From Myxococcus xanthus (GTDB lineage Bacteria; Myxococcota; Myxococcia; Myxococcales; Myxococcaceae): a stretch of DNA of 38,996 bases. A program made the position numbers and the translations under genes. Position 1 is the first letter of the stretch; each line of letters starts with the position of its first letter. Positions 7,818 to 16,820 of this stretch are shown here, one piece after another. The notes below the pieces were generated by a model. It was not told the origin of the DNA and ran no database searches. It saw only the letters and a program-made list of their open reading frames with translations. The stretch is from assembly GCF_013116825.1 (NCBI RefSeq), contig NZ_JABFNS010000089.1, positions 1 to 38,996 on the forward strand. The letters are read 5' to 3'.

Positions 7818-7833
7818 TTTTTATTAGTAAAAA
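7818..7833. promoter_or_regulatory. AT-rich palindrome upstream of the sigma-54 promoter
   Basis: TTTTTA, four bases, TAAAAA is a perfect 6-bp inverted repeat in otherwise GC-rich DNA, ending five bases upstream of the -24 element and 60 bases before rtcR. It may be a bend (IHF-like) or activator site; it does not match the IHF consensus well. It cannot be a terminator for either gene because both point away from it. Confidence 0.35.
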
Positions 7834-7875
7834 CAGTAGCTTGGAAGTGCAGAGTGGAATTTCGCTAGCGCCCCA

Positions 7876-7881
7876 TATAAA
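7876..7881 (+). promoter_or_regulatory. Probable -10 element of rtcR
   Basis: TATAAA at 7876-7881 is a good -10 hexamer; the hexamer 17 bases upstream (GTGGAA, 7853-7858) is a poor -35. Transcription would begin about 3-6 bases before the ATG at 7893, and no Shine-Dalgarno sequence precedes that ATG, so the rtcR message may be leaderless. Confidence 0.4.
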
Positions 7882-7892
7882 ACACTCGCGCC

Positions 7893-9533
7893 ATGGCGAG
7901 TGCACGCAAGACGGTGGCCTTCGGATTCATCGGGAACTCGCGCGACGCGCGGGGTGGGGACGGTCCTGAGCGGTGGAGCAATTGGCGTCCCACGGTGGCG
8001 CTCTTCCAGCATCGGCCAGAGCTGTCGATCGACCGGTTCATCTTTCTCTATGAGTCAGCGGACGAGCTGTTGGCGCAGCGGGTGATGGAGGACATCCGGG
8101 AGGTTTCGCCGGACACCCAGATCGAGCCGCGGCAGGTGCATTATCGAAATCCTTGGGACTTCGAAGAGGTCTACACCTCGCTCTACCAGCTTGTCCGGGA
8201 GACCCGATTCGACCTGGAGAAAGAGGAGTACCTCGTTCACTTCTCGACCGGCACCAACACATCCCACTTGTGCTGGTTCCTTCTAACGCAGTCGCGCCGG
8301 CTGCCCGCGCAACTGGTCAGCACGATTCCTCCGAAGACCGACGAACATCCGCGCGGTCACGTCCGGAGAATCAATCTCGATCACTCGTCCAAGTACTTCC
8401 GGATAACCGCCATGCAGCAGTCCGAGGCACGTGACGACGCCCGGCTGCTGAAGCGGAACATCGAGACGCGCAGCCAGCGGTTCAACGAGCTGGTGGAGCG
8501 CGTGGCCCGCGTCGCCGCCGTGTCGCGCAAGCCGCTGCTGCTGGAGGGGCCCACGGGCGCTGGCAAGAGCATCTTGGCCAAGCAGATCTACGTGCTGAAG
8601 AAGGAGCGCCATCGGCTGACGGGCAACTTCATCGAGGTCAACTGCGCGACCCTGAACGGGAACAACGCGCACTCGGAGCTCTTCGGGCACAAGAAAGGCG
8701 CCTTCACAGGGGCGACGTCCGCGCGCCCCGGGCTGCTCATGGCGGCCCATGGGGGTGTCCTCTTCCTCGATGAGATCGGCGAGCTGTCCCTGGATGTCCA
8801 GGCAATGCTGCTGACCGCCTTAGAGACGAAGCGCTTTCGGGCCCTGGGGGAGGAGGAGATGGTGGAGAGCGACTTCCAGCTCGTGGCGGGGACGAACCGC
8901 GACTTGGCCGAGTGCGTCCTCCGGGGCAGCTTCCGCGAGGACCTCTACGCCCGACTCAAGCTCTGGAGGTTCAAGCTGCCGGGCCTTCAGGATCGACGAG
9001 AGGACATCGACGTGAACGTTGAGTTCGAACTCCAGCAGAGGGAGGACATCGTCCGGTTCAGCCCAGACGCCCGCCGGGCCTTTCTTGAATTCGCGCTCGC
9101 GCCCGAGTCCACGTGGCGCGGAAACTTTCGCGACCTAGCCGGTATCGTCGAGAGAATGGCCACGCTGGCTGAGGATGGCATGATGGACGAGCCCCTGGTG
9201 CGGGCCGAGACGGCGCGCTTGGCCCAGGAGTGGAGAGAACTCGATCGCTCTCCCGGAGACGAGCTCATCGAGCGGTACCTGGGGCCGGAGCGGGCCCGCG
9301 AGCTGGATCGGTTCGACCGAGTACAGCTCGCGGAGGTGCTGCGCGTCTGCGAGAACAGCCGAATGCTCTCTGAGGCTGGACGCACGCTGTTCGAGGTGTC
9401 TCGCAAGCAGCGGGCCCGTGTGAATGATGCCGATCGTCTCCGGAAGTACCTTGCGGCTTTCGGGCTCTCCTTCGAGCAGATTTCCTGTGAAGTCACAGGC
9501 CGCCGAGCTGCTGGCCGATCGTCCGCAACGTAG
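7893..9533 (+). CDS. rtcR: RtcR-type sigma-54-dependent activator
   Basis: A 546-residue protein, collinear with E. coli RtcR. Residues 1-180 are the CARF-like sensor (RKTVAFGFIGNSRD at the start, NPWDFEEVY at 86-94, HFSTGTNTSHLCWFLL at 116-131). Residues 190-430 are the AAA+ domain: Walker A GPTGAGKS at 219-226, the sigma-54 contact loop GAFTGA at 269-274, Walker B FLDE at 291-294. The C-terminus ends in an RtcR-like helix-turn-helix (about 475-530). RtcR proteins respond to damaged RNA and normally switch on the rtcBA repair operon; neither rtcA nor rtcB is here, and the divergent operon encodes a nucleosidase instead. Its tail overlaps the convergent HEPN gene by 41 bases. Confidence 0.95.
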   Translation: MASARKTVAFGFIGNSRDARGGDGPERWSNWRPTVALFQHRPELSIDRFIFLYESADELLAQRVMEDIREVSPDTQIEPRQVHYRNPWDFEEVYTSLYQLVRETRFDLEKEEYLVHFSTGTNTSHLCWFLLTQSRRLPAQLVSTIPPKTDEHPRGHVRRINLDHSSKYFRITAMQQSEARDDARLLKRNIETRSQRFNELVERVARVAAVSRKPLLLEGPTGAGKSILAKQIYVLKKERHRLTGNFIEVNCATLNGNNAHSELFGHKKGAFTGATSARPGLLMAAHGGVLFLDEIGELSLDVQAMLLTALETKRFRALGEEEMVESDFQLVAGTNRDLAECVLRGSFREDLYARLKLWRFKLPGLQDRREDIDVNVEFELQQREDIVRFSPDARRAFLEFALAPESTWRGNFRDLAGIVERMATLAEDGMMDEPLVRAETARLAQEWRELDRSPGDELIERYLGPERARELDRFDRVQLAEVLRVCENSRMLSEAGRTLFEVSRKQRARVNDADRLRKYLAAFGLSFEQISCEVTGRRAAGRSSAT

Positions 9534-10809
9534 TCACCATACGCCACGAGGGATAGTGGCCGTGCGCGATGGCGTTGCGGATATCCCGGAGTTCATACAG
9601 CTCGGGAGCGAGCCGACGATCGCCGATGACCTTCTTCAGCATTTCGCCAAAGGAGGCGAAGGCCCATGCATCCCTCGGCGTGGCCGGGCACTCCGCGGGG
9701 TAGAAGCGGACTTCCGACATGGGCTCGGCCAGCTCGAAGTTGCGGAAGCGGGAGATTGTCTCTTCGGTAGGCGAGAGGGTGACAGCCGCGAGCCGCGCGG
9801 TGCGCTCGTGGGCCTCAAGGCTGAGGCAACGGCTGAAGATTTCCTGCGCCAGCGGCTTGCAGATGAGGCAGCTGCGCAGCAGCACGCGGGCGGGGGAGCT
9901 GGGGTCCGCACGGAGGTAGGCTCGGGCCAGCCACGGAACGGGTCGGGCCCAGGACTCGCCGGGCGGGCGCCAGAGCACCCCGCCCAGCAGCAGCTCCCGC
10001 TCCAGCTCCCGGAACTTCTGCGAAGGCAGGTGACGGTGCACTGCGTTCCTCAGGTATTCGGCGAGCGCCGTGCGCAGCCCGGGACTCACCGGGTCCACCT
10101 CACTGGCGGCCAGCCTGTTGAGCAGTCGCTCCAGCCCGTCATCGTCTCCCATGGGGAGCGTGCCGAACCCCTCATCGTCCCACCGCTGGGCCCTGGACAG
10201 CTCTCCAGCGACCTCCCAGGCCAGGCGCGCGTGGACATAGGAGTGCCAGATCACGGGCAACGGCGCATCGAGTGACCGCAGCAGGTGCTCCTGCGGTCCC
10301 CCCACGCTCAGGTCATGAGCCGCGCTTCTGAGGGCGGCGGTGTCGAGCAGCACGAGGCTGAAGACGGCTGCGGACTCGATCTTGGGGATCTCATCGGCCA
10401 GCTGCTCTGCCTCTTCCAGTAAGGGCAGGCCCAAGGGAGTCCCTGCTACGTTGAGCAGAAGGACGCGAGGAGGCGAGACGAAGTGGTGTGAGAGCAGCAC
10501 GAGCTGCTGCCGGCGGGGAAGGGAAGGAGAGATGCCCCACCGCTCCTTTAGCGCTCCGGCAATGCCGCGCTCCAGCTCTTCCGCCTGGATCAGCTCGACG
10601 CGGACCTCGCTGAGCGCGTCGTCATAGGCCCGAATGGCTCGGCGCAAGGCCAGGGCCATCTCCTGCGCGTACCCTGCGGAGGAGATTCGCGCCACCTGAA
10701 TGCCGCCCCCATCGACCCAGGGGCGGTTACGACACCAGCTCTCCATCGTGACGGAGTCTCGGAACTCCCAGGTAGAGGTATGCCCAGCGAGGCGGATGGA
10801 GAGATTCAC
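9493..10809 (-). CDS. HEPN-motif protein (putative RNase) partnered with a giant ATPase
   Basis: A 438-residue protein. The C-terminal helical region contains LRDIRNAIAHGHYPSW, in which R411-x4-H416 (RNAIAH) is the catalytic signature of HEPN ribonucleases. The N-terminal 150 residues have strand-helix alternation (VLLLNVAGTPLG, FSLVLLDTAAL) reminiscent of a degenerate NTPase or Rossmann fold, without a P-loop. The start at 10809 overlaps the stop of the 1819-residue ATPase by 4 bases, so the two are one operon. HEPN proteins coupled to large ATPases commonly act as toxins that cut RNA on infection; that role here is inference. The motif is clear, but many R-x4-H proteins are inactive. Confidence 0.65.
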   Translation of the reverse strand: MNLSIRLAGHTSTWEFRDSVTMESWCRNRPWVDGGGIQVARISSAGYAQEMALALRRAIRAYDDALSEVRVELIQAEELERGIAGALKERWGISPSLPRRQQLVLLSHHFVSPPRVLLLNVAGTPLGLPLLEEAEQLADEIPKIESAAVFSLVLLDTAALRSAAHDLSVGGPQEHLLRSLDAPLPVIWHSYVHARLAWEVAGELSRAQRWDDEGFGTLPMGDDDGLERLLNRLAASEVDPVSPGLRTALAEYLRNAVHRHLPSQKFRELERELLLGGVLWRPPGESWARPVPWLARAYLRADPSSPARVLLRSCLICKPLAQEIFSRCLSLEAHERTARLAAVTLSPTEETISRFRNFELAEPMSEVRFYPAECPATPRDAWAFASFGEMLKKVIGDRRLAPELYELRDIRNAIAHGHYPSWRMVTTLRTIGQQLGGL

Positions 10810-13800
10810 GGAGTGAGACCGAGAGCTTCTACCATCGCAATGAGCGGGTCATCCGAAGCCACGGTGACCAGCTTCTCCACGGGTAGTTTCATTGCCGCCG
10901 ACGGGTTGATTGGTAGCAAACCGAGGTACTGGAGTGTGGCCAAATGCGTGCGGTCAGCTTGGCTGAGGCAGGGCCACTTGTAACGCTCCCGGTGCAGCAG
11001 CTCCCAACCCATCGTCAGATCCTCGAGCACGGTATCCGAACTCGGCTCACGGCTCACGATGACGACCATCTTAATCAGCTCTAGCTCGCGCGGATGGAGC
11101 CGAATGGAGGGCTCACCAGTCTCGAGGAGCTGGGCCTGGGCGCGCACCTCCTTATTGAAGTCCGAGCACACCCGATGGAGCTGCTCCTCGGTGATGTTGA
11201 TCCCTCCCTCACCGGAAGGATCGAGCAGATCGGCGAGCCTGCGGACGAGGAGTGGAATGCCCGCCGTCGCCTCGTAGATCATGCCGACCGCATTGGGCAT
11301 GGAGAACTCAAGCGCCCGGATGCGCTCGAACCACCAGCCGAGCGCTTGGCGCGAGAGTCGGCCTAGGCCGTAGATGCAGAACATTTCATGGGCGTTGGAC
11401 CGCTCCTGCTCCAACGCCCAGTGCAGCAGGTCCGTTCCGCCGAGCAGCAGCGGCGGCGGGCGACCTTGGGCGCACCGAGCGCTGAGCCGCTGGGCCTCCG
11501 CAAGGGACACATGGTGCCAGGCGCGCACCTCTCCGGAGGTGTCGGAGGATCTCGCGTCACGCACCAGCGAAGGGCCAATGCCCAAGCAGTCCGCTACCCC
11601 GCCACTGCGCGCATTCACCGCCTCTGGCCAATGGGAGGCGGTAACCACCGCGCGCACGGGCAGGCTCGAATCGTGGTGGTACAGCGCGTCACGCATCTCC
11701 TTCAGCACGCGGGTGGGCAGCAGCGCGCGCACCTCGGCATGGGGCGTGGAGCGATCGCCTAGCAGTAGCGCTTCAATCTCTTGGCGCAGCACCGCCTCCT
11801 GATCAGGCTGGCGAAGCAGAGGCAGGTGGTGCGGGAACTTCAGGTAGTAGACCTGCCCGCTGGCCTCGGGGCGGCCGACCACCAACTGGCGATCATGAAA
11901 GTCTCGGAGCTGACGGGTGAGCTCACCCAGCGCGGAGCTCTCGTCCCGCTGGAGCCACGAGGTATCGGGGTGGAGCCTCCGGAGCCGGTCCAGCAGCCGC
12001 CGCGGAGCGTCATCCAGGCCGGCGGCGGGAGCCAGCTCGGCGAACTCGAGGATGAGCGAGAAGAACACCACCCGGCCGCGGGGGTTGCCCTGGAAGTTAT
12101 TCCGCACCACGGTGCGGATTTCCTCGTGAATGTCCGAGTGATTAAAGGTAACAGCCACGTCGTCGGGCTGCACCTCGACCCAGTCTCGGTAGGCGTCCGC
12201 GCGGGTCTGCTCCATGTGCTGGAGCAGCTTCTCCCCGAAGCGCAGGAGGACCGCAGGCTGGTAGCCGCAGCGGTAGGCGATGGCCGGAGCGCTCTGGCCG
12301 GCATCGATGCCGAACCGGGCCAGTGGACCGGCGACGAGCTGCGCCGCCTCCTCCGGGGTGAGGGGCTCGAGCCGCAGCACGTCTCCCCAGTTGGCCCACG
12401 CCCCCTCAATGGTGTGGGTGGCACGGTAGCCGGCAAAGACGAAGCGGATCCGCGGCAGCTGCATCGAGTCCTTCTCTTTTTCGATGTCCGTGCGGATGCG
12501 GAAGCTCAGGCACTTCTCGCGCCGATCTCGCTCGTCGTATGCGGCGAGCTGGCCCTCCACGAAACGATCTGCCTCGTCAAGAACGATGAGTAGGCTCTCG
12601 GACTTTCGGGTCTCAATGAACTGGTTCATCACCCGGTACAGGTGATCGCTCGGATCCGCCGAGCCCTGCTCTGGGGCGGTGAAATTCAGCCGTTGACGCA
12701 TCTCGGTGAGGATCCGGTCCACGACGTCGGACTCGCTGTCGGCCCCCACGATGGGTACGTAGAGGACGCGCAAGGTACAGCCGGAGGGGAGTTGGCGGTA
12801 GTCGGCGGCCTCTTGGATGAACTTGAGGAGCGCACTCTTGCCCAGCTTTCGGCCCGAGAAGAGCCGGGAATAGGTGGGGGTCTCGGAGAGGCGCTTGGCT
12901 TCCTGCCGACGTCCCACGTACATCTCCATCTGCACGTGCTGGCCGTCCTGGGCGGAGAACGGGGACAGGCTAGTCCACTGCTGCTGCTCCAATGCGATCT
13001 CCAGCAGACCGATGACGGGGTTGGGCTGACGCCCTCCCGGGTTGAGCAGCCGACACAAGTCCAGGTCATCGATCAGCGCAGCGCTCGTCTGCCGCTTGCG
13101 GAACTCGCGCAGGGTGACCTCGCGCGTCTCGGACGTCAGTCGAGGGGCGAGCAGCACGGCGAGCGAGCCTTCGTGCTTAGATGCAATCGTCGCGGCCTGC
13201 TGCACGAAGGCAGCGTCCGTGGGCGGCACCATAGGCGTGAGGATGACCACGTTCCGGAGGCGCGCGAGCTGCGGAATGAAGGAGGGGTTGAGCTGAGACT
13301 TCGCCAACCACTTGCGCAGCTCGGCGCAGGGCATTCGGTAATCCGAAGGGTTGTTGTCGCCCTTCTCATAGAGTTCGTTGAGTTCGTTCGGGAACACGAA
13401 CTGGGCGAAGGCCGTGCGCAGCTTGCGGTCGGTGGATTGGATGAAGGACTGCCCCTTCACGCCGAGCTTCCAGGCGTCCACCAGATCGGTTCCACCCTTG
13501 CCCGTGGTGCTGAGGAGCTGCTGCATCGGCTCCCGGAAGCGCTCGCGCGCTTGGCGCCGCCAAGCCGTCTCGCGGACGGAGTCCGCCGAGCGCTCACCAG
13601 TCCCGTGGAGCAGGAGCAAGGCATCACTGAATCGGCGCTGCTCCAGTGCGAGCAGTACCTCGTCTCGGCGGGGCTCTCGTGCCTTGAGCCGGTAGAAGTC
13701 CACAGTGAGGCGGATGGCCTCGCGGGCCTCGTTCAGCACCTGCTCCAGCCAGGCACCCAGCAGGGCAGGCTGGGGGGGCGCCATGGAAGAGTCGTTGGCG

Positions 13801-16265
13801 AGCCGCGAGGCCTCGTTCGAGATCGCCACGATGTTCTTCGCGAGGGGCACGGCCAGATCGTCTAAGGCGCGCCACTCCTGCCGCAAGTCGCCGATGAGCT
13901 CGTGGACCTGCTCAATGGCATCGCCGCGGGCCCGGTGGACACGCGACTGCTCCTCCGGGGAAAGGCTCACGGAGAGCCGCCCCAGCAGGTCGGGTCGATC
14001 CTTGCGGAAGAGGGCCGCGCGCAGCTGGGCCACCGGCTTGGTCTCAGTGGAGGTCTCGAAACTTGAGAAGGGAGGCGCCAGGAGAATGGCCGCAGCCCGG
14101 AGTCCATCAGTAATCATGTCGACCCGGACGGCTCGCCGGGAGAGACTGCCATCCAGCGTGCCGGCATCCAGCGTGCCGAGCACGCTCAGGAGATCGGGGC
14201 GCTCGATGATCTGCTGGGTGGTCAGCGCGAGGTGCTCTTCCCTAGGGGCCGGGTCGTTGACTAGGTGGGTCTGGAGAGCCAGTCGACAGAGCTCCTCGTC
14301 GTCGCGCCTCAAGGGCGCGCTGTTCAAGAGCTCCTGGGCCTGGACCAGCGGTGCTTGGACGGAACTGGTCTCGGCACGGACGGACTGCGCCTCTTGGAAG
14401 CGGCGCATCAGTTCGTTCACCGTGGAGGCGCGATCCATGATCTTCTCCGCAGCGCGATCCATCTTGCCCCGGTCTCTGTACTTCACGCCCCGCGAGTTCG
14501 CGATTTTGGCGTGATGCTGCTTGAACTTGCTGATGCTCTTCTGGAGTGTGGCGACGTCCCAATTCTCCTTACCGCTCTTGGAGATGGGGAAAAGGGTGGT
14601 GAGCGTGGGGGAGATCTCGTCGATGAACTCGCTCCATGCCTCGCGGCAGTGAGTCTGCTCGACCTTGCCGCCCGCCGCGTTCCAGAGCCGGATGATCTCC
14701 TCGTGGAAGGAGGTGCGCTCCTCGATGAGCTTGCGGTTCAGCTCGGCGGGAGACTCCGTCATGTTGGCGTCTCGCGCGGCGCGCAGACGGGCGATGGGGT
14801 TGAGGCCGCGGCGCCCCAGCTTCAGCATGCCCAGCACGAGATCCTTCAGGGCCACGGACTCGAAGCCCGCTAGCTCTACGAGGTCGGCGATCTGCTCATC
14901 TTGGAGGAGGGGAAGAGTAGTGGGCGAGGGGCGCACGGACTCGAGAAAGATGCGCACGCGCCACGCGGAGGTGGGCTCGATGGAGAGTTGGCTGCCAGAG
15001 TGGCGTAGCTCCTCTCCGCGCTGGTCGTCCAGCCCTGTCGCCCATGAGTGGGGCGCGGTCATAATGTCCGCCAGCGCCTGGACGTCGCGAGATGCCACCA
15101 ACGGAGAGAGCTTCAGCTGCTCGGCGGCGGTAGCGTAGATCCACAGCAGGGGCAGTTGACGCGCCTTGAGCTCCTTACTCATCGCCTCCTGGAGCCGCTC
15201 GCCAAAGTTGCTGCGCTCGTCGTGCCACGGCACCGGGCTGCACCTACCTGACGGATCCACCCACCAAGCCTCTCGGAACCGATCGTATTCCGCCAAGTGA
15301 TTGGGGAATGGGATGGCCGCCGGAACGTCCCTGTCCACGAGGGCGGCCACTGCGGGAGTCTCCACGGGAGACAGGGGAGCCGGCTCCACCGCAGGTGGAG
15401 GCATGACGAGCGTCGGAGAGGAAGGCCCGGTCGTTTCAGGCGAGAGGGACGTGGGGCGCGGCTCCGGCAGCGTCATCGCGGTTGCAGCCGGAGAAGCGCT
15501 GGGAGGAGGTGAGTCGGGGGCCTGCTTCTGAGGAGAGCCCGCGCTTGAGGGACCTCGAGCAGAGGCCATCGGCTCTGTGACAGGTGGCTCCGTGGGTGCC
15601 TCCTCGGAGGTGGGAGGGTTACGTCCAGGGAAGGCGGAGGCCGCCTCTGAGGCAGGAACCCAGTGGGTGGGATCGACGTCTTTGAGGAACTCAGCGAGGT
15701 GCGGGAGCGTGTGTCTCAGCTTCGCGAGCAGCTCCGACGCTTCTGGTTCCTGAAGCCCCCAGGCCCAGTCCAGCCATTGCGAGACGTCCTCGGGGCCCGG
15801 CAGCGCCCCGGGCTGAGCCGACCTTCCAGCGCTAGCGAGCTCCTTCTGGGCCGCATTCCGGAGTTCATCCATGACCGCTTGGCGGGCGTTGAGCCGGTGG
15901 CGGACGGCTCCCGCATCGAGCATGGCGGCGAGCTGCTTCAGCTTCTCTTTCGGGGCTTCAATCTCCCGCATATGGAGCAGGCCCGACAAGTGCGCGAGCA
16001 TTGCTTCCAGAGCTGGACGGTCCGCGGGATCTTGAATCTCCGTCCCCACTTCCTTAGCCACCGAAGCAGCTAAGTTGCGGAGTTGTTCGCCCAGCCGGCT
16101 CGCGGTACTCCAACGCTCCTGCATCGCCGCAAGATCGGTCGGATTGGCTGCACGGAGATCCTGAAGAGCCCGGAGAGACGCCTCGCACAGCTGGTCAAGT
16201 TCACTGAGCTTTTGCCGGTATTCAATCTCGAAGTCCTGGCGGATTCTCAAAGGGCCTCCATGCAT
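10806..16265 (-). CDS. Giant STAND-like ATPase (1819 residues), putative sensor
   Basis: Layout: helical, partly coiled-coil N-terminus (1-220), Pro/Ser-rich linker (about 225-310), helical region (310-1060), ATPase domain, then a long C-terminal part with winged-helix-like segments. The ATPase shows Walker A FSGRKLGKSALL (Lys1143), Walker B LLIVLDEADRF (D1230, E1231) and a sensor-1-like strand RFVFAGYRATHT, as in STAND/AAA-type NTPases. No nuclease motif is visible, so it probably acts through the HEPN protein made from the next gene. The ATG at 16265 has no ribosome site, whereas GGAGG stands four bases before an in-frame TTG at 16250; the true start may be there. The family is not one I can name. 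Confidence 0.7.
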   Translation of the reverse strand: MHGGPLRIRQDFEIEYRQKLSELDQLCEASLRALQDLRAANPTDLAAMQERWSTASRLGEQLRNLAASVAKEVGTEIQDPADRPALEAMLAHLSGLLHMREIEAPKEKLKQLAAMLDAGAVRHRLNARQAVMDELRNAAQKELASAGRSAQPGALPGPEDVSQWLDWAWGLQEPEASELLAKLRHTLPHLAEFLKDVDPTHWVPASEAASAFPGRNPPTSEEAPTEPPVTEPMASARGPSSAGSPQKQAPDSPPPSASPAATAMTLPEPRPTSLSPETTGPSSPTLVMPPPAVEPAPLSPVETPAVAALVDRDVPAAIPFPNHLAEYDRFREAWWVDPSGRCSPVPWHDERSNFGERLQEAMSKELKARQLPLLWIYATAAEQLKLSPLVASRDVQALADIMTAPHSWATGLDDQRGEELRHSGSQLSIEPTSAWRVRIFLESVRPSPTTLPLLQDEQIADLVELAGFESVALKDLVLGMLKLGRRGLNPIARLRAARDANMTESPAELNRKLIEERTSFHEEIIRLWNAAGGKVEQTHCREAWSEFIDEISPTLTTLFPISKSGKENWDVATLQKSISKFKQHHAKIANSRGVKYRDRGKMDRAAEKIMDRASTVNELMRRFQEAQSVRAETSSVQAPLVQAQELLNSAPLRRDDEELCRLALQTHLVNDPAPREEHLALTTQQIIERPDLLSVLGTLDAGTLDGSLSRRAVRVDMITDGLRAAAILLAPPFSSFETSTETKPVAQLRAALFRKDRPDLLGRLSVSLSPEEQSRVHRARGDAIEQVHELIGDLRQEWRALDDLAVPLAKNIVAISNEASRLANDSSMAPPQPALLGAWLEQVLNEAREAIRLTVDFYRLKAREPRRDEVLLALEQRRFSDALLLLHGTGERSADSVRETAWRRQARERFREPMQQLLSTTGKGGTDLVDAWKLGVKGQSFIQSTDRKLRTAFAQFVFPNELNELYEKGDNNPSDYRMPCAELRKWLAKSQLNPSFIPQLARLRNVVILTPMVPPTDAAFVQQAATIASKHEGSLAVLLAPRLTSETREVTLREFRKRQTSAALIDDLDLCRLLNPGGRQPNPVIGLLEIALEQQQWTSLSPFSAQDGQHVQMEMYVGRRQEAKRLSETPTYSRLFSGRKLGKSALLKFIQEAADYRQLPSGCTLRVLYVPIVGADSESDVVDRILTEMRQRLNFTAPEQGSADPSDHLYRVMNQFIETRKSESLLIVLDEADRFVEGQLAAYDERDRREKCLSFRIRTDIEKEKDSMQLPRIRFVFAGYRATHTIEGAWANWGDVLRLEPLTPEEAAQLVAGPLARFGIDAGQSAPAIAYRCGYQPAVLLRFGEKLLQHMEQTRADAYRDWVEVQPDDVAVTFNHSDIHEEIRTVVRNNFQGNPRGRVVFFSLILEFAELAPAAGLDDAPRRLLDRLRRLHPDTSWLQRDESSALGELTRQLRDFHDRQLVVGRPEASGQVYYLKFPHHLPLLRQPDQEAVLRQEIEALLLGDRSTPHAEVRALLPTRVLKEMRDALYHHDSSLPVRAVVTASHWPEAVNARSGGVADCLGIGPSLVRDARSSDTSGEVRAWHHVSLAEAQRLSARCAQGRPPPLLLGGTDLLHWALEQERSNAHEMFCIYGLGRLSRQALGWWFERIRALEFSMPNAVGMIYEATAGIPLLVRRLADLLDPSGEGGINITEEQLHRVCSDFNKEVRAQAQLLETGEPSIRLHPRELELIKMVVIVSREPSSDTVLEDLTMGWELLHRERYKWPCLSQADRTHLATLQYLGLLPINPSAAMKLPVEKLVTVASDDPLIAMVEALGLTP

Positions 16266-16420
16266 ACCCGGAGGAGAATACCGCGCGCGGAGTCAAACGC
16301 TGCGAGATTCACTTAACGGGCTGGGCACTGCGGCTTGCTCGTGCATGAGCCCGGCAGCCCGGGAGGCTGCTACTCAATAGGCCGAGCCCCTACTATCCCG
16401 ACACAGAGATCTTGAGGGGG

Positions 16421-16512
16421 TCAGGCGGCAGCGACGAGCGCCGCCTGAGGTAGGGGATATGCCCACCCGAGTTTGGTGCGGGCATTCTCGACAGTGAAGC
16501 GCCTACGGACAT
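16421..16512 (-). pseudogene. Possible 3' tail of a DDE transposase
   Basis: The minus strand encodes about 28 residues including RRFTVENARTKLGWAYP before a stop. The pattern x-F-T-x-x-x-A-R-x-K-L resembles the last residues of IS630- or ISAzo13-type transposases (typically FTTADARIKL). Nothing upstream continues the homology, so it would be a terminal fragment left by an old insertion. Confidence 0.3.
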
Positions 16513-16559
16513 AGCACACGCCCCTTGTTTCGCGTCGCTCCCAGCGGGCCGCCTCCCAC

Positions 16560-16820
16560 CTTCGTGGAGACGGTGGCCGTCGAGAGAATTGAAGCGCTTC
16601 AGGGGAAGCTGCGGGAGGTGCATGGAGAGGTCGGCGGCAGGCTTGCCCAGCTCGGCCTCTCCGTGGATGGGCTGGCCACGTACCCGTTCTCCGACGTGGC
16701 TTCGCTCGCCGAGGAGGTGAAGGTTTGCAGGCGCGAGGTGAAGGGGGCCGCGAGAAGGCGCGAGTGGAGGCCGAGACCGTGAACCGGAAGGCGGAGCGGC
16801 AGTTGCAGGTCCTCACCTAG
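16560..16820 (+). pseudogene. Frameshifted fragment of a coiled-coil protein
   Basis: From about 16560 the frame encodes heptad-rich sequence (VERIEALQGKLREVHGEV, then DVASLAEEVKVCRREV). Around 16750 a one-base shift is needed to continue into REKARVEAETVNRKAERQLQ and a stop at 16818. The composition is that of a real coiled-coil C-terminus, cut upstream and frameshifted. The parent family is unknown. Confidence 0.35.

Noticed and set aside
7854-7870. A plus-strand GG-N10-GC as a sigma-54 promoter for rtcR itself
   Set aside because: Only the GG and GC match; the -12 block is TAGCG and the -24 block has almost no consensus bases. A TATAAA -10 element fits better.
7893-9533. An rtcA or rtcB gene accompanying rtcR
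   Set aside because: No frame in the window carries RNA ligase RtcB or RNA cyclase RtcA signatures.
10780-16073. Plus-strand frames opposite the giant ATPase gene
   Set aside because: All are explained as mirrors of one long continuous coding frame with Walker motifs on the minus strand.
16266-16420. A sigma-54 promoter for the giant ATPase operon
   Set aside because: No site with GG-N10-GC plus a TTGC-like block was found; the nearest candidate ends in GGGCT.
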